Source: Desulfosarcina sp. (GTDB lineage Bacteria > Desulfobacterota > Desulfobacteria > Desulfobacterales > Desulfosarcinaceae). From it: a stretch of DNA of 9,706 nt. How positions within the stretch are numbered: the stretch's first letter is position 1; every line of letters begins with the position of its first letter. Position numbers and translations under genes: made by a program. This document shows positions 1 through 5,763 of the stretch, piece by piece. Where the stretch lies: positions 1 through 9,706 of the forward strand of contig JAGTUY010000146.1 of NCBI GenBank assembly GCA_018224455.1, read 5' to 3'. The notes under the pieces are model-generated. The model saw only the letters and a list, made by a program, of their open reading frames with translations. It ran no database searches and was not told the DNA's origin.

Positions 1-1119
1 AAAATGCCAGATTTTGGTCCCCTTCCCTATCGAGACGCCACCATCGATCACCGCCGTATCATGCACGAAATAGTCCATACCTGTCCCTGAAGCAACCGGA
101 CGGCGATCCGCATGCGAAGTCGGTACGAGTTGAAGCGGCGTCCCCTTGGCATCCAATGAACGCTGGCTGGCCTTCAACACCCGCAGCACCCGAAGACCTT
201 CGTTGCCGTCGGTCATCGGCGGCTCACCGGTGGCCATGCAGTGGAGAAAGTGTTCACATTCCTGTCTCAGTGGCTCTTGCTGATGAACATCGACTTTTTC
301 CGGATCGGCTTTGGCTGGAACGGGAATGTTGTGTTCCCATTTTATTTCATGGGGATACAGCCAGAGCTTGTCCGGCCATGGCTTGGTGTCGTTAAACACG
401 GCCATTTTGCGATCGCCGACCACCACCAATTTCTGCTCCTTGAACGGATGCAGCCAGGACACGAAGATATGCGCCTGCATTCCGGATTTGAATTCAAGAT
501 GGGTCGTCGTGACGTCCGCTATTTTTTTGTGCAGGTAATAGCCGCCGGTTGCCAGCACCGATTCCGGCTCGTCGTCGGCCAACGCGAGGATCATCGAAAT
601 GTCATGCGGTGCAAACGACCAGAGGATATTTTCTTCACGCCGGATTTTTCCTAAGTTGAGCCGATTGGAATAAATATAATTGATCCGGCCCAGTTCTCCG
701 CTTAACGTCATCTCCTTCAATTTGATAAAAATCGGATGATATTGAAGCAGGTGGCCAACCATCAGAACCCGCTTCCGTTCCGATGCAAGCTGAATGAGTT
801 CTTCGGCTTCTGGTTCATTTAAAACCAGCGGTTTTTCCACGTAAACATGCTTGTTCGCCAAGAGGGCTTCACGGGCAATCGCGTAATGGGTTTCAGCGGG
901 AGTGGCGATGACAACACCGTCGATGCGTCGATCACCGTACACCTCGTTTACCGCCAGGCACGTGCCCACGCCGGCGTATTGCTTTTTGAAGGCCTCAAGC
1001 AAGGTCTCATTCTTATCGCAGATCAGTTCCAGCGATCCGATTTCATGGTGATTTCGAATCAGGTTTTTTCCCCAGTAACCTGAACCGATTATCGCAACGC
1101 GGGGTCCGTTGTATGCCAT
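1..1119 (-). CDS. Gfo/Idh/MocA sugar oxidoreductase fused to a hexapeptide N-acetyltransferase (partial, C-terminus off left edge)
   Basis: The frame is open from ATG at 1119 to base 1, giving 373 residues with no stop, so the gene continues off the left edge. A GGGGAG ribosome binding site lies about 6 bases before the ATG. Residues 8-20 hold the Rossmann nucleotide-binding start (VAIIGSGYWGKN). E95-K96-P97 is the family's EKP motif with its catalytic lysine, and APHDIS at 170-175 supplies the likely catalytic histidine (H172). This resembles WlbA/WbpB-type dehydrogenases acting at C3 of UDP-HexNAc uronic acids. After a linker (about 335-349) the frame enters YFVHDTAVIDGG...IGKGTKIWHF, the first coil of a left-handed beta-helix (WlbB/WbpD-like) acetyltransferase. 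Dehydrogenase and acetyltransferase are separate proteins in the classical Wlb/Wbp pathways; here they appear fused. Likely role: making an acetamido sugar for surface polysaccharide. The exact sugar cannot be told from sequence alone. Confidence 0.9.
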   Translation of the reverse strand, partial: MAYNGPRVAIIGSGYWGKNLIRNHHEIGSLELICDKNETLLEAFKKQYAGVGTCLAVNEVYGDRRIDGVVIATPAETHYAIAREALLANKHVYVEKPLVLNEPEAEELIQLASERKRVLMVGHLLQYHPIFIKLKEMTLSGELGRINYIYSNRLNLGKIRREENILWSFAPHDISMILALADDEPESVLATGGYYLHKKIADVTTTHLEFKSGMQAHIFVSWLHPFKEQKLVVVGDRKMAVFNDTKPWPDKLWLYPHEIKWEHNIPVPAKADPEKVDVHQQEPLRQECEHFLHCMATGEPPMTDGNEGLRVLRVLKASQRSLDAKGTPLQLVPTSHADRRPVASGTGMDYFVHDTAVIDGGVSIGKGTKIWHF

Positions 1120-1208
1120 CGTTTGTCTCCCCATTAAAAAACGGGTTGGTTAGGCAGTATTGCCGACCCATTCACCTTGAACAGTGGCGACCAGTCTCCA
1201 GCCAAGGG

Positions 1209-1787
1209 TTAAAAGAACCGTATCTTATCCGAAGGTACACCCACACCTTTGATATCCTTTAAAACAGATGCATGGTTGTCCACGAGTGTGACCAGAATGG
1301 CGTCATAGTCAGCTTGTCGAAGCCGTGATGCCGCTTTGACGATGAAATCGCCAAACATCTCTCCTGCCTTCGTTGGGTCTACGACATCGATCAACCGCAC
1401 GCCGGTTCCGGCCATTGAAAGAAAGGCAATGTCAGCCAGTTCACCGGCGCCATAGAAAACGACCCGAGTCGCACCTTCGCTCAGCAGGTTCGAATAGAGA
1501 TCATCCACTCTGTTTCTGGCAGCCTTGAAATAGTGGTACGAACTTGCAATGTACTCATAGGTCAGGCGTGTTTTTTCCATCGCCCCCGCAGGGGTCAGTA
1601 TGTATTTGACCCGATTTTTAGGGACGGTCGTTATCTTGCAGTACCCTTTTTTTACCAGCCGTTTGATGAATGAATTCACCAGCCCCAAAGATATCTGCAA
1701 GCTGTCCGACAATTCACGCTGAGAAGTCGGCTTATCCTTGGCGATGGCTTCCAAAAGCTGCAATGTTTTAAGGTTTTTCGATTCCAT
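1209..1787 (-). CDS. EPS-associated MarR-type winged-helix regulator with C-terminal Rossmann-like domain
   Basis: 192 residues, ATG at 1787, TAA at 1209-1211. Residues 5-70 form a winged helix: TSQRELSDSLQISLGLVNSF (21-40) holds the two DNA-binding helices, and KYILTPAGAMEKTRLT (61-76) is the wing and exit helix typical of EPS-associated MarR regulators, which are usually only about 100 residues long. After a helical linker (77-104), residues 108-180 look like a small Rossmann fold: VVFYGAGELADIA is a GxGxxA dinucleotide or CoA-type loop, DVVDP (134-138) ends the second strand, and DAILVTLVDN (162-171) is a later strand. This extra domain could sense a nucleotide, NAD or a sugar nucleotide (inference). 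The gene is 89 bases upstream of the nucleotide-sugar enzyme on the same strand, so it may control that locus. The start has no strong Shine-Dalgarno next to it, but the protein alignment supports it. Confidence 0.85.
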   Translation of the reverse strand: MESKNLKTLQLLEAIAKDKPTSQRELSDSLQISLGLVNSFIKRLVKKGYCKITTVPKNRVKYILTPAGAMEKTRLTYEYIASSYHYFKAARNRVDDLYSNLLSEGATRVVFYGAGELADIAFLSMAGTGVRLIDVVDPTKAGEMFGDFIVKAASRLRQADYDAILVTLVDNHASVLKDIKGVGVPSDKIRFF

Positions 1788-1894
1788 GATACGCTGATGG
1801 CCTATAGCTCCGCCGCGTGGATTACATCTACCGGTGTGCTTTTGGGGGGAGGAAAAATCGCAATGAAATTGGCAAGGTCGTCACGCGTTCATCT

Positions 1895-1922
1895 ATTGAA
1901 CATAAAAGCAGGCGGGAGTCAA
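1895..1922 (-). promoter_or_regulatory. possible sigma-70 promoter for the winged-helix regulator
   Basis: On the minus strand a TTGACT -35-like hexamer (1917-1922) is followed after 16 bases by TTCAAT (1895-1900), which matches the -10 consensus at 4 of 6 positions. Transcription would begin near 1888 and give a leader of about 100 bases before the ATG at 1787. It lies just downstream of the terminator hairpin of the preceding gene, as an independent transcription start should. It is seen only as a consensus match. Confidence 0.35.
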
Positions 1923-1959
1923 TCGTAAAGATAGCAAATTTAATCGCGCAGTTTAAAAT

Positions 1960-1999
1960 GGCCTGCTTGCCCTGACATCAAGGGAAGGGCAAGCAGGCC
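1960..1999 (-). terminator. hairpin terminator downstream of the ComEA-like gene
   Basis: Arms of 14 bases (GGCCTGCTTGCCCT at 1960-1973 and its exact complement at 1986-1999) flank a 12-base loop. Reading on the minus strand, the stem is followed by ATTTTAAA, a short T-run. It lies 73 bases beyond the stop of the ComEA-like gene and before the next minus-strand gene, the place expected of a terminator. The plus strand has no T-run after the stem, so the direction is minus. Confidence 0.65.
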
Positions 2000-2071
2000 T
2001 GACTGCATCATATGATTCGATAATCGTGGATCAAGGTTGCAAGGTTAACAGAAAAAATCAAAAGGCGGGTC

Positions 2072-2350
2072 TCAGACGACAATTCGGTCTTTGTTGGCCT
2101 CCCATGTTTTTTGGCCGATACCCTTGACGTTCATGATATCTTCAGGCGCTTTGAACGGACCGTTCTTTTCCCGGTATTCTACAATTCGCTGGGCATATTT
2201 GGCGCCCACCCGGTCAAGTTCACTCAATTGTTCAATGGGAGCGGTATTGATGTTGACTTTTTCCATTGCGTTTACATAACAGGTTCCGGTTAAGATGACG
2301 GCAATCGTAACCAGAACGGCCACATAGACATTCTTCTTGAAACGGTTCAT
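2072..2350 (-). CDS. secreted ComEA-like helix-hairpin-helix protein
   Basis: 92 residues, TGA at 2072-2074. The frame stays open upstream to 2515, but I chose ATG at 2350 because GGAGGTG (2353-2359) lies just before it and a signal peptide begins there. Residues 1-28 are that signal peptide (basic MNRFKK, hydrophobic core, VNA before the likely cleavage site). Residues 31-90 are the ComEA/competence helix-hairpin-helix unit: VNINTAPIEQLSEL, VGAKYAQRIVEYRE, GPFKAPEDIMNVKGIG. The family binds double-stranded DNA without sequence specificity; in Gram-negative bacteria small periplasmic ComEA proteins help pull in DNA during transformation, but similar short proteins also occur widely without a proven competence role. 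No other competence gene is in the window. The gene appears monocistronic, with a terminator after it and dyads before it. Confidence 0.88.
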   Translation of the reverse strand: MNRFKKNVYVAVLVTIAVILTGTCYVNAMEKVNINTAPIEQLSELDRVGAKYAQRIVEYREKNGPFKAPEDIMNVKGIGQKTWEANKDRIVV

Positions 2351-2388
2351 AACACCTCCAATATAAAGGGTTCTCGTGCACCCATCCC

Positions 2389-2413
2389 ACACCAAAGGAC
2401 GGGCCTTGGGTGT
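2389..2413. repeat. imperfect inverted repeat (10-base arms, 5-base spacer)
   Basis: ACACCAAAGG (2389-2398) and CCTTGGGTGT (2404-2413) are complementary except for one pair, with ACGGG between them. The element lies about 40 bases before the ATG of the ComEA-like gene and would form a hairpin in its leader if transcription starts further upstream. It could be an operator or an RNA structure. Confidence 0.4.
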
Positions 2414-2414
2414 A

Positions 2415-2437
2415 TTTGCCATGCCGATCATGGCAAA
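2415..2437. promoter_or_regulatory. perfect dyad, possible operator upstream of the ComEA-like gene
   Basis: TTTGCCATG (2415-2423) and CATGGCAAA (2429-2437) are exact complements around CCGAT. The 23-base dyad has the size and symmetry of a binding site for a dimeric repressor or activator and lies 65 bases upstream of the ATG at 2350. There is no poly-T after either arm, so it does not look like a terminator. Which protein would bind is unknown. Confidence 0.4.
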
Positions 2438-2714
2438 ACGCAATTGAAATATCCTTTTTTTCGTTCGCTGCCCCCTGCCCTGCCGGCCATCGAAACCAAT
2501 GCTTGATTTCGACAAACTGCGGGCAGCGGGATGACCTTATTGATTTAAAGACGTACGATGGTAGTTCCTAAAGGAGGTCAGTTCAGGTCAGAAATGAGAA
2601 TGCAGTTCCGATGTATGCCAATTCAGTTTGCGAACAGCCAAAAGCTGGATAACAGTCACTGCATGTTCAATACCAGGCAGACAAAAAATATTAATGCACG
2701 CTTCTTTTGGCACC

Positions 2715-2744
2715 TTGACTTTCTTTTAATGTTCATGACATAAA
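2715..2744 (+). promoter_or_regulatory. possible sigma-70 promoter for the response regulator genes
   Basis: TTGACT (2715-2720) is followed after 18 bases by CATAAA (2739-2744), 4 of 6 against the -10 consensus, within an AT-rich stretch. Transcription would start near 2752 and give a leader of about 120 bases before the ATG at 2875. A TGGCAC sequence overlaps at 2708-2713 but lacks the matching GC at the -12 position of a sigma-54 promoter. Confidence 0.4.
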
Positions 2745-2874
2745 CTGATATATTTAATTTACCGTTTAATAATAGAAAGTTGTGTGTATTTATAGATAAA
2801 CCGGAAATAATTTTGGCCCACCGGATGAGTCTGCACGAACTGTCTACAAATTTGACCACTCACCAAAGAACTTT

Positions 2875-4227
2875 ATGAAAAATTATAAAATTCTCTTCGT
2901 TGACGATGACCCACAGATTCTGTCCATTGTTGAACAGTTTTTAAATCGCTGCGGATTTAACGTTACCACCGAGTCAAGCGGTCAAAAGGCAATCGACATG
3001 GTTAGCGAGAACCATTTCTGTGTTGTCTTTACCGACCTGAACATGCCCGAGATCAGTGGCATGGAGTTGCTGAAGCAGATCAAAGCCGTCTCTTCCGATA
3101 CGGAGGTCATCATCGTCTCCGGCTATGGCACCATCGAAACAGCCATCCAAGCGATGAAATTGGGCAGCTACGATTTTCTTCAAAAGCCGATTAATTTCGA
3201 CCGCTTCAAAATCCTGATCGAGCGTATCATCGAAAAACAAAAGCTCAAGGAAGAGAATCAACTGATTCGGAACCGACTTAAAGAGCGATACAGATATGAT
3301 GAACTGGTGGGCATGTCCCCCAAAATGCAAAACATATACAAAATCATCGATCGAATAAGCTTCGGCAGCCCAACGGTGCTGATCGAAGGAGAAAGCGGCA
3401 CCGGAAAAGAACTGACGGCCAACGTCATTCACAACAACAGCGACCGATCGGAAGGCCCTTTTATTCCCGTCAACTGTGGTGCTATCGCGGAAAGCCTTCT
3501 GGAAAGTGAACTTTTCGGGCACCTCAAAGGTTCGTTTACCGGCGCATCGAAAGATTCGATTGGCCTGTTCAAGGCCGCTGACGGGGGAACTATTTTCCTG
3601 GACGAGATTGGGGAGGTTTCAACGGCGGTTCAAGTCAGTTTGCTGCGGGTATTGCAGGAAAAAAAGGTCCGTTCTGTTGGCGATACCCGGGAAACAGAGG
3701 TAAATGTGCGCGTGATTGCCGCCACCAACAAGAAATTGGAAGAAGCAATAAAAAACAAAACCTTCCGAGAAGACCTGTACTACCGGCTCAATGTCATTTC
3801 CATGACGATGCCGCCCTTGCGGGAAATTCGGGAAGACATCCCCTTGCTGATCAGCCACCTTGTCAAAAAACACAGGCGTAAAGGCTCTACCATTGTGCCG
3901 GAGGTCAGCCCGGAAGCGATGGCTTTGTTGATGGGGTATCACTGGCCCGGAAATGTCAGGCAACTTGAAAACGTTTTTGAAAGAGCCTTTGCACTGGGCG
4001 TCAAAGATATGCTTCATGTGAAGGACCTGCCCAATGAAATCGCTCAACAATCAAAGACATGGATGCCTGCGGATGTGAATTGTAATTTAAAAGAGATCGA
4101 GGAAAAAACCATCCGACACGCGCTTCGAAAAGCAGGGGGAAACAAGGCAGAAGCGGCTAAACTGCTCGGCATCAATACAACAACGGTCTATCGTAAAATG
4201 GGAAAATACAATATTATAGAGACATAA
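2875..4227 (+). CDS. NtrC-family sigma-54-dependent response regulator
   Basis: 450 residues with the full three-domain layout. The receiver domain (about 4-120) has the acidic pocket D10-D12, phosphoacceptor D54 in FTDLNMPE, S82 and K104. A helical linker (about 120-142) leads to the AAA+ domain (about 143-372): Walker A GESGTGKE (172-179), the sigma-54 contact loop as GSFTGA (219-224; consensus GAFTGA), Walker B TIFLDE ending in D243-E244, the arginine-finger region FREDLYYRLNV (297-307) and sensor II GNVRQLEN (359-366). A Fis-type helix-turn-helix lies at about 423-445. It should activate sigma-54 promoters when phosphorylated. The ribosome binding site before ATG is weak. It probably shares a transcript with the receiver-only gene 17 bases downstream. 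No histidine kinase is next to it, and its target genes are unknown. Confidence 0.95.
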   Translation: MKNYKILFVDDDPQILSIVEQFLNRCGFNVTTESSGQKAIDMVSENHFCVVFTDLNMPEISGMELLKQIKAVSSDTEVIIVSGYGTIETAIQAMKLGSYDFLQKPINFDRFKILIERIIEKQKLKEENQLIRNRLKERYRYDELVGMSPKMQNIYKIIDRISFGSPTVLIEGESGTGKELTANVIHNNSDRSEGPFIPVNCGAIAESLLESELFGHLKGSFTGASKDSIGLFKAADGGTIFLDEIGEVSTAVQVSLLRVLQEKKVRSVGDTRETEVNVRVIAATNKKLEEAIKNKTFREDLYYRLNVISMTMPPLREIREDIPLLISHLVKKHRRKGSTIVPEVSPEAMALLMGYHWPGNVRQLENVFERAFALGVKDMLHVKDLPNEIAQQSKTWMPADVNCNLKEIEEKTIRHALRKAGGNKAEAAKLLGINTTTVYRKMGKYNIIET

Positions 4228-4244
4228 ATGGGGGATAACAAAAA

Positions 4245-4694
4245 ATGCCTGAAGGATTGGATGTAATCGTCGTTGATGACGACCCGGATGTATCTGAACT
4301 GGTTTCTAAGACGATCAAGCGGTTTTATACCTGGGGCAACGTGCTGTCATTCACAGACTCCGAGGCGGCTAGAACCTATTGCCTCGGCAGGGATATCGGG
4401 GTAGCCATTTTCGTGGTGGATGTTTTTCTGGGCGGTGAAAGCGGCTTTTTTTTCCTTGACGCCATTGACAAAAAATTTCCCACGGCCCATGCGGATGCCA
4501 TTATCATCACCGGCAACGCCAGTGACGACATTGTGAACATGTGCGTGGCGTCCGACGTCAATCATCTGCTGGAAAAACCTGTCAGACCGTATGCGCTGCA
4601 ACTGGCCGTTCGTGCCATTGCCGAGAAATACTTGAAATTTGCCAAACGGATATTTAACGACCCGGAGTTCGCCAAAAGTATTGCCAAGATTTAA
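4245..4694 (+). CDS. receiver-only (single-domain) response regulator
   Basis: 149 residues, ATG preceded by GGGGGA at a workable distance. Almost all of the protein is a receiver domain: strand 1 VIVV followed by D11-D13, phosphoacceptor D59 in FVVDVF, T89 in IITG, and the K111-P112 pair. After about residue 125 there is only a short helical tail (EKYLKFAKRIFNDPEFAKSI) and no output domain. All residues needed for phosphorylation are kept, so it should accept phosphate. Proteins like this act by binding a partner, by passing phosphate along a relay, or as a phosphate sink. Placement 17 bases after the sigma-54 activator suggests a shared signalling path (inference). It ends 40 bases before a convergent gene, with no clear terminator between. 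Confidence 0.92.
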   Translation: MPEGLDVIVVDDDPDVSELVSKTIKRFYTWGNVLSFTDSEAARTYCLGRDIGVAIFVVDVFLGGESGFFFLDAIDKKFPTAHADAIIITGNASDDIVNMCVASDVNHLLEKPVRPYALQLAVRAIAEKYLKFAKRIFNDPEFAKSIAKI

Positions 4695-4734
4695 CCGCTT
4701 GCCTGTGAAATCGTTCGCCAGCGTCAACCCCGGT

Positions 4735-5199
4735 TCAACCGTCGTTATAGAATCCGCTGTTGAATTTGGCGATCTCCATCGATGCGAGCGTCAACGACTG
4801 ATCGACGATTGTTTTCAACCTGTTTTGCCCATCCACGGCGGTTGATGCAGCGCTGAGGGATTCACTTTCAGTTGCTATCTGTTGAACCAGCGATTGGATG
4901 TCTTTTAACGTAGCGCCGCTGGCTATCAGTTTTTGCTGATAGACGTCCATCGTGTCGATCAACCGCTGGACCCGGTCAACGAGCATTTTTTCTGACGGTA
5001 ACGATTCAGATGAAAAATGAGCTGGACGAATACCTGAGAGAAATGGTGCTGATTCCGTCTTAGGGCGCTTGAATTCTGTTGAATCAACCGCCTGTCGAAA
5101 AATCGCATCAAATTCGCCTTTCTCTACCTTTGGTCGACTTTCTGCCTGATTGTGTCCGGTGACATTCACAATCGGTTTATTGGGATCAATGGTTTCCAC
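4735..5199 (-). CDS. hypothetical protein, helical C-terminal half
   Basis: 154 residues, starting at GTG (5197-5199) with a strong AGGAGGG (5204-5210) four bases before it; stop TGA at 4735-4737. I do not recognise the family. There is no signal peptide or membrane segment. The N-terminal 70 residues are polar and proline/serine-rich with a short motif GEFDAIFRQAV at 28-38; residues 70-112 (KMLVDRVQRLIDTMDVYQQK onward) and 127-147 look like amphipathic helices, and the end is ASMEIAKFNSGFYNDG. A disordered N-terminus followed by helices is seen in small flagellar or secretion-related proteins and chaperones, but nothing here proves that. It is convergent with the response regulator pair and apparently transcribed alone. 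The strong ribosome binding site and uninterrupted frame support it as a real gene. Confidence 0.72.
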   Translation of the reverse strand: METIDPNKPIVNVTGHNQAESRPKVEKGEFDAIFRQAVDSTEFKRPKTESAPFLSGIRPAHFSSESLPSEKMLVDRVQRLIDTMDVYQQKLIASGATLKDIQSLVQQIATESESLSAASTAVDGQNRLKTIVDQSLTLASMEIAKFNSGFYNDG

Positions 5200-5246
5200 G
5201 AAGCCCTCCTGATGGTTGGTTTGTTCTCATTCAAAGCAATGATCAT

Positions 5247-5288
5247 GCAAAAAATAAAAAAAACATGCGGCCGCGATATTTTTTTTGC
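5247..5288. repeat. A-tract / GCGGCCGC / T-tract dyad
   Basis: GCAAAAAATA and further A residues on the left face TATTTTTTTTGC on the right around the perfect palindrome GCGGCCGC (about 5267-5274). The pairing has a bulge and the GC core is short, so it is a weak hairpin, yet T-runs follow the core on both strands. It lies about 50-90 bases upstream of the GTG start of the hypothetical gene and could be a bidirectional terminator, an attenuator or a bent-DNA element. Confidence 0.35.
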
Positions 5289-5331
5289 CATCCATGGGTA
5301 CACATCCGTTCACGACGATGATCGTATTTGA

Positions 5332-5381
5332 AATAATATTTAATTGATACTGTATAACTATTCGTTAATTTTAATATTATT
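5332..5381. repeat. AT-rich inverted repeat, possible promoter region
   Basis: AATAATATT (5332-5340) and AATATTATT (5373-5381) are exact complements 32 bases apart, and the bases just inside them are roughly complementary as well. The interval is nearly all A/T and includes TTGATA and TGTATAAC, which resemble promoter elements. I cannot assign a direction with confidence. Confidence 0.3.
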
Positions 5382-5594
5382 GTGACACCTCCAGACCGTT
5401 CCATCCTGCCCGTCCGTCGACGCTGATATCTACCAAATTGAAGGCCCGCCAGAAACAACCCACCCATCGTTGATGGTTAATCGGCGATTGGCAAGCCCCT
5501 TTATGTCCCTGTCAGGCAAGGATTAACTCCCTCATCGGCAGTTTTTGCCGTCTGATGGCGGCGCGTGCCATTCTTTGTGAACACCCCACGATTG

Positions 5595-5624
5595 AGATTC
5601 CCCGCGGCAAGCCGCGGGGAATCT
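5595..5624. repeat. perfect GC-rich palindrome (REP-like element or terminator)
   Basis: AGATTCCCCGCGGC (5595-5608) and GCCGCGGGGAATCT (5611-5624) are exact complements separated by AA. On the plus strand TTTTT follows at 5631-5635, six bases after the stem, which is far for an intrinsic terminator, and no plus-strand gene ends nearby. A lone, perfect CCCCGCGG-type hairpin between genes is also the form of dispersed REP-like palindromes. Copy number in the genome would decide. Confidence 0.55.
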
Positions 5625-5763
5625 TCACCGTTTTTCGTTTTCCACCTTCATGAAATCATAAAAATGCCGATAGTCAAATAGTGTCAACCCAGCATGGTAA
5701 TAGCGCACCGCAACCCAGTCAGCCGGCAGCAGACATTGGGGCTGAGAAAGGAAAATTGAGCAT

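Larger units (their letters stand above)
2351..2874. other. 524-base intergenic region between divergent genes
   Basis: This gap separates the ComEA-like gene (minus) from the sigma-54 activator (plus). It holds the ribosome binding site and two dyads on the ComEA side, a direct repeat AGGTCAG at 2575-2581 and 2585-2591, an AAGGAGGT sequence at 2571-2578, and a sigma-70-like promoter at 2715-2744 reading right. The frame after AAGGAGGT (ATG at 2594, stop near 2743, 49 codons) has no recognisable features, and its spacing from the AAGGAGGT is long. I see no convincing gene here. Confidence 0.6.
5200..5763. other. 564-base intergenic region rich in inverted repeats
   Basis: This gap separates the GTG-started hypothetical gene (minus) from the DUF4015 gene (plus) and should hold both their promoters. 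It contains an A-tract/GCGGCCGC/T-tract element (5247-5288), an AT-rich inverted repeat (5332-5381), a small hairpin with CGGCA/TGCCG arms (5536-5550), and a perfect palindrome (5595-5624). Open frames here (for example a 74-codon minus-strand frame at 5243-5467) show no ribosome binding site or protein-like composition, so I call no gene. Confidence 0.6.

Noticed and set aside
2351..2515. N-terminal extension of the ComEA-like protein to a 147-residue form
   Set aside because: The longer start would put the signal peptide inside the protein and leave the strong GGAGGTG before the ATG at 2350 unused.
2708..2723. TGGCAC as a sigma-54 promoter upstream of the response regulator
   Set aside because: The -12 element at the required distance reads CTTTC instead of TTGCA, lacking the essential GC; a sigma-70 match overlaps it and fits better.
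2594..2743. 49-codon frame after AAGGAGGT in the intergenic region
   Set aside because: Spacing of 15 bases to the ATG is too long, the composition is not protein-like, and the frame runs over the likely promoter at 2715-2744.
2974..3522. Long antisense frame within the sigma-54 activator gene (182 codons)
   Set aside because: It opposes a gene with every expected motif and has no ribosome binding site or recognisable domain; it is a codon-bias shadow.
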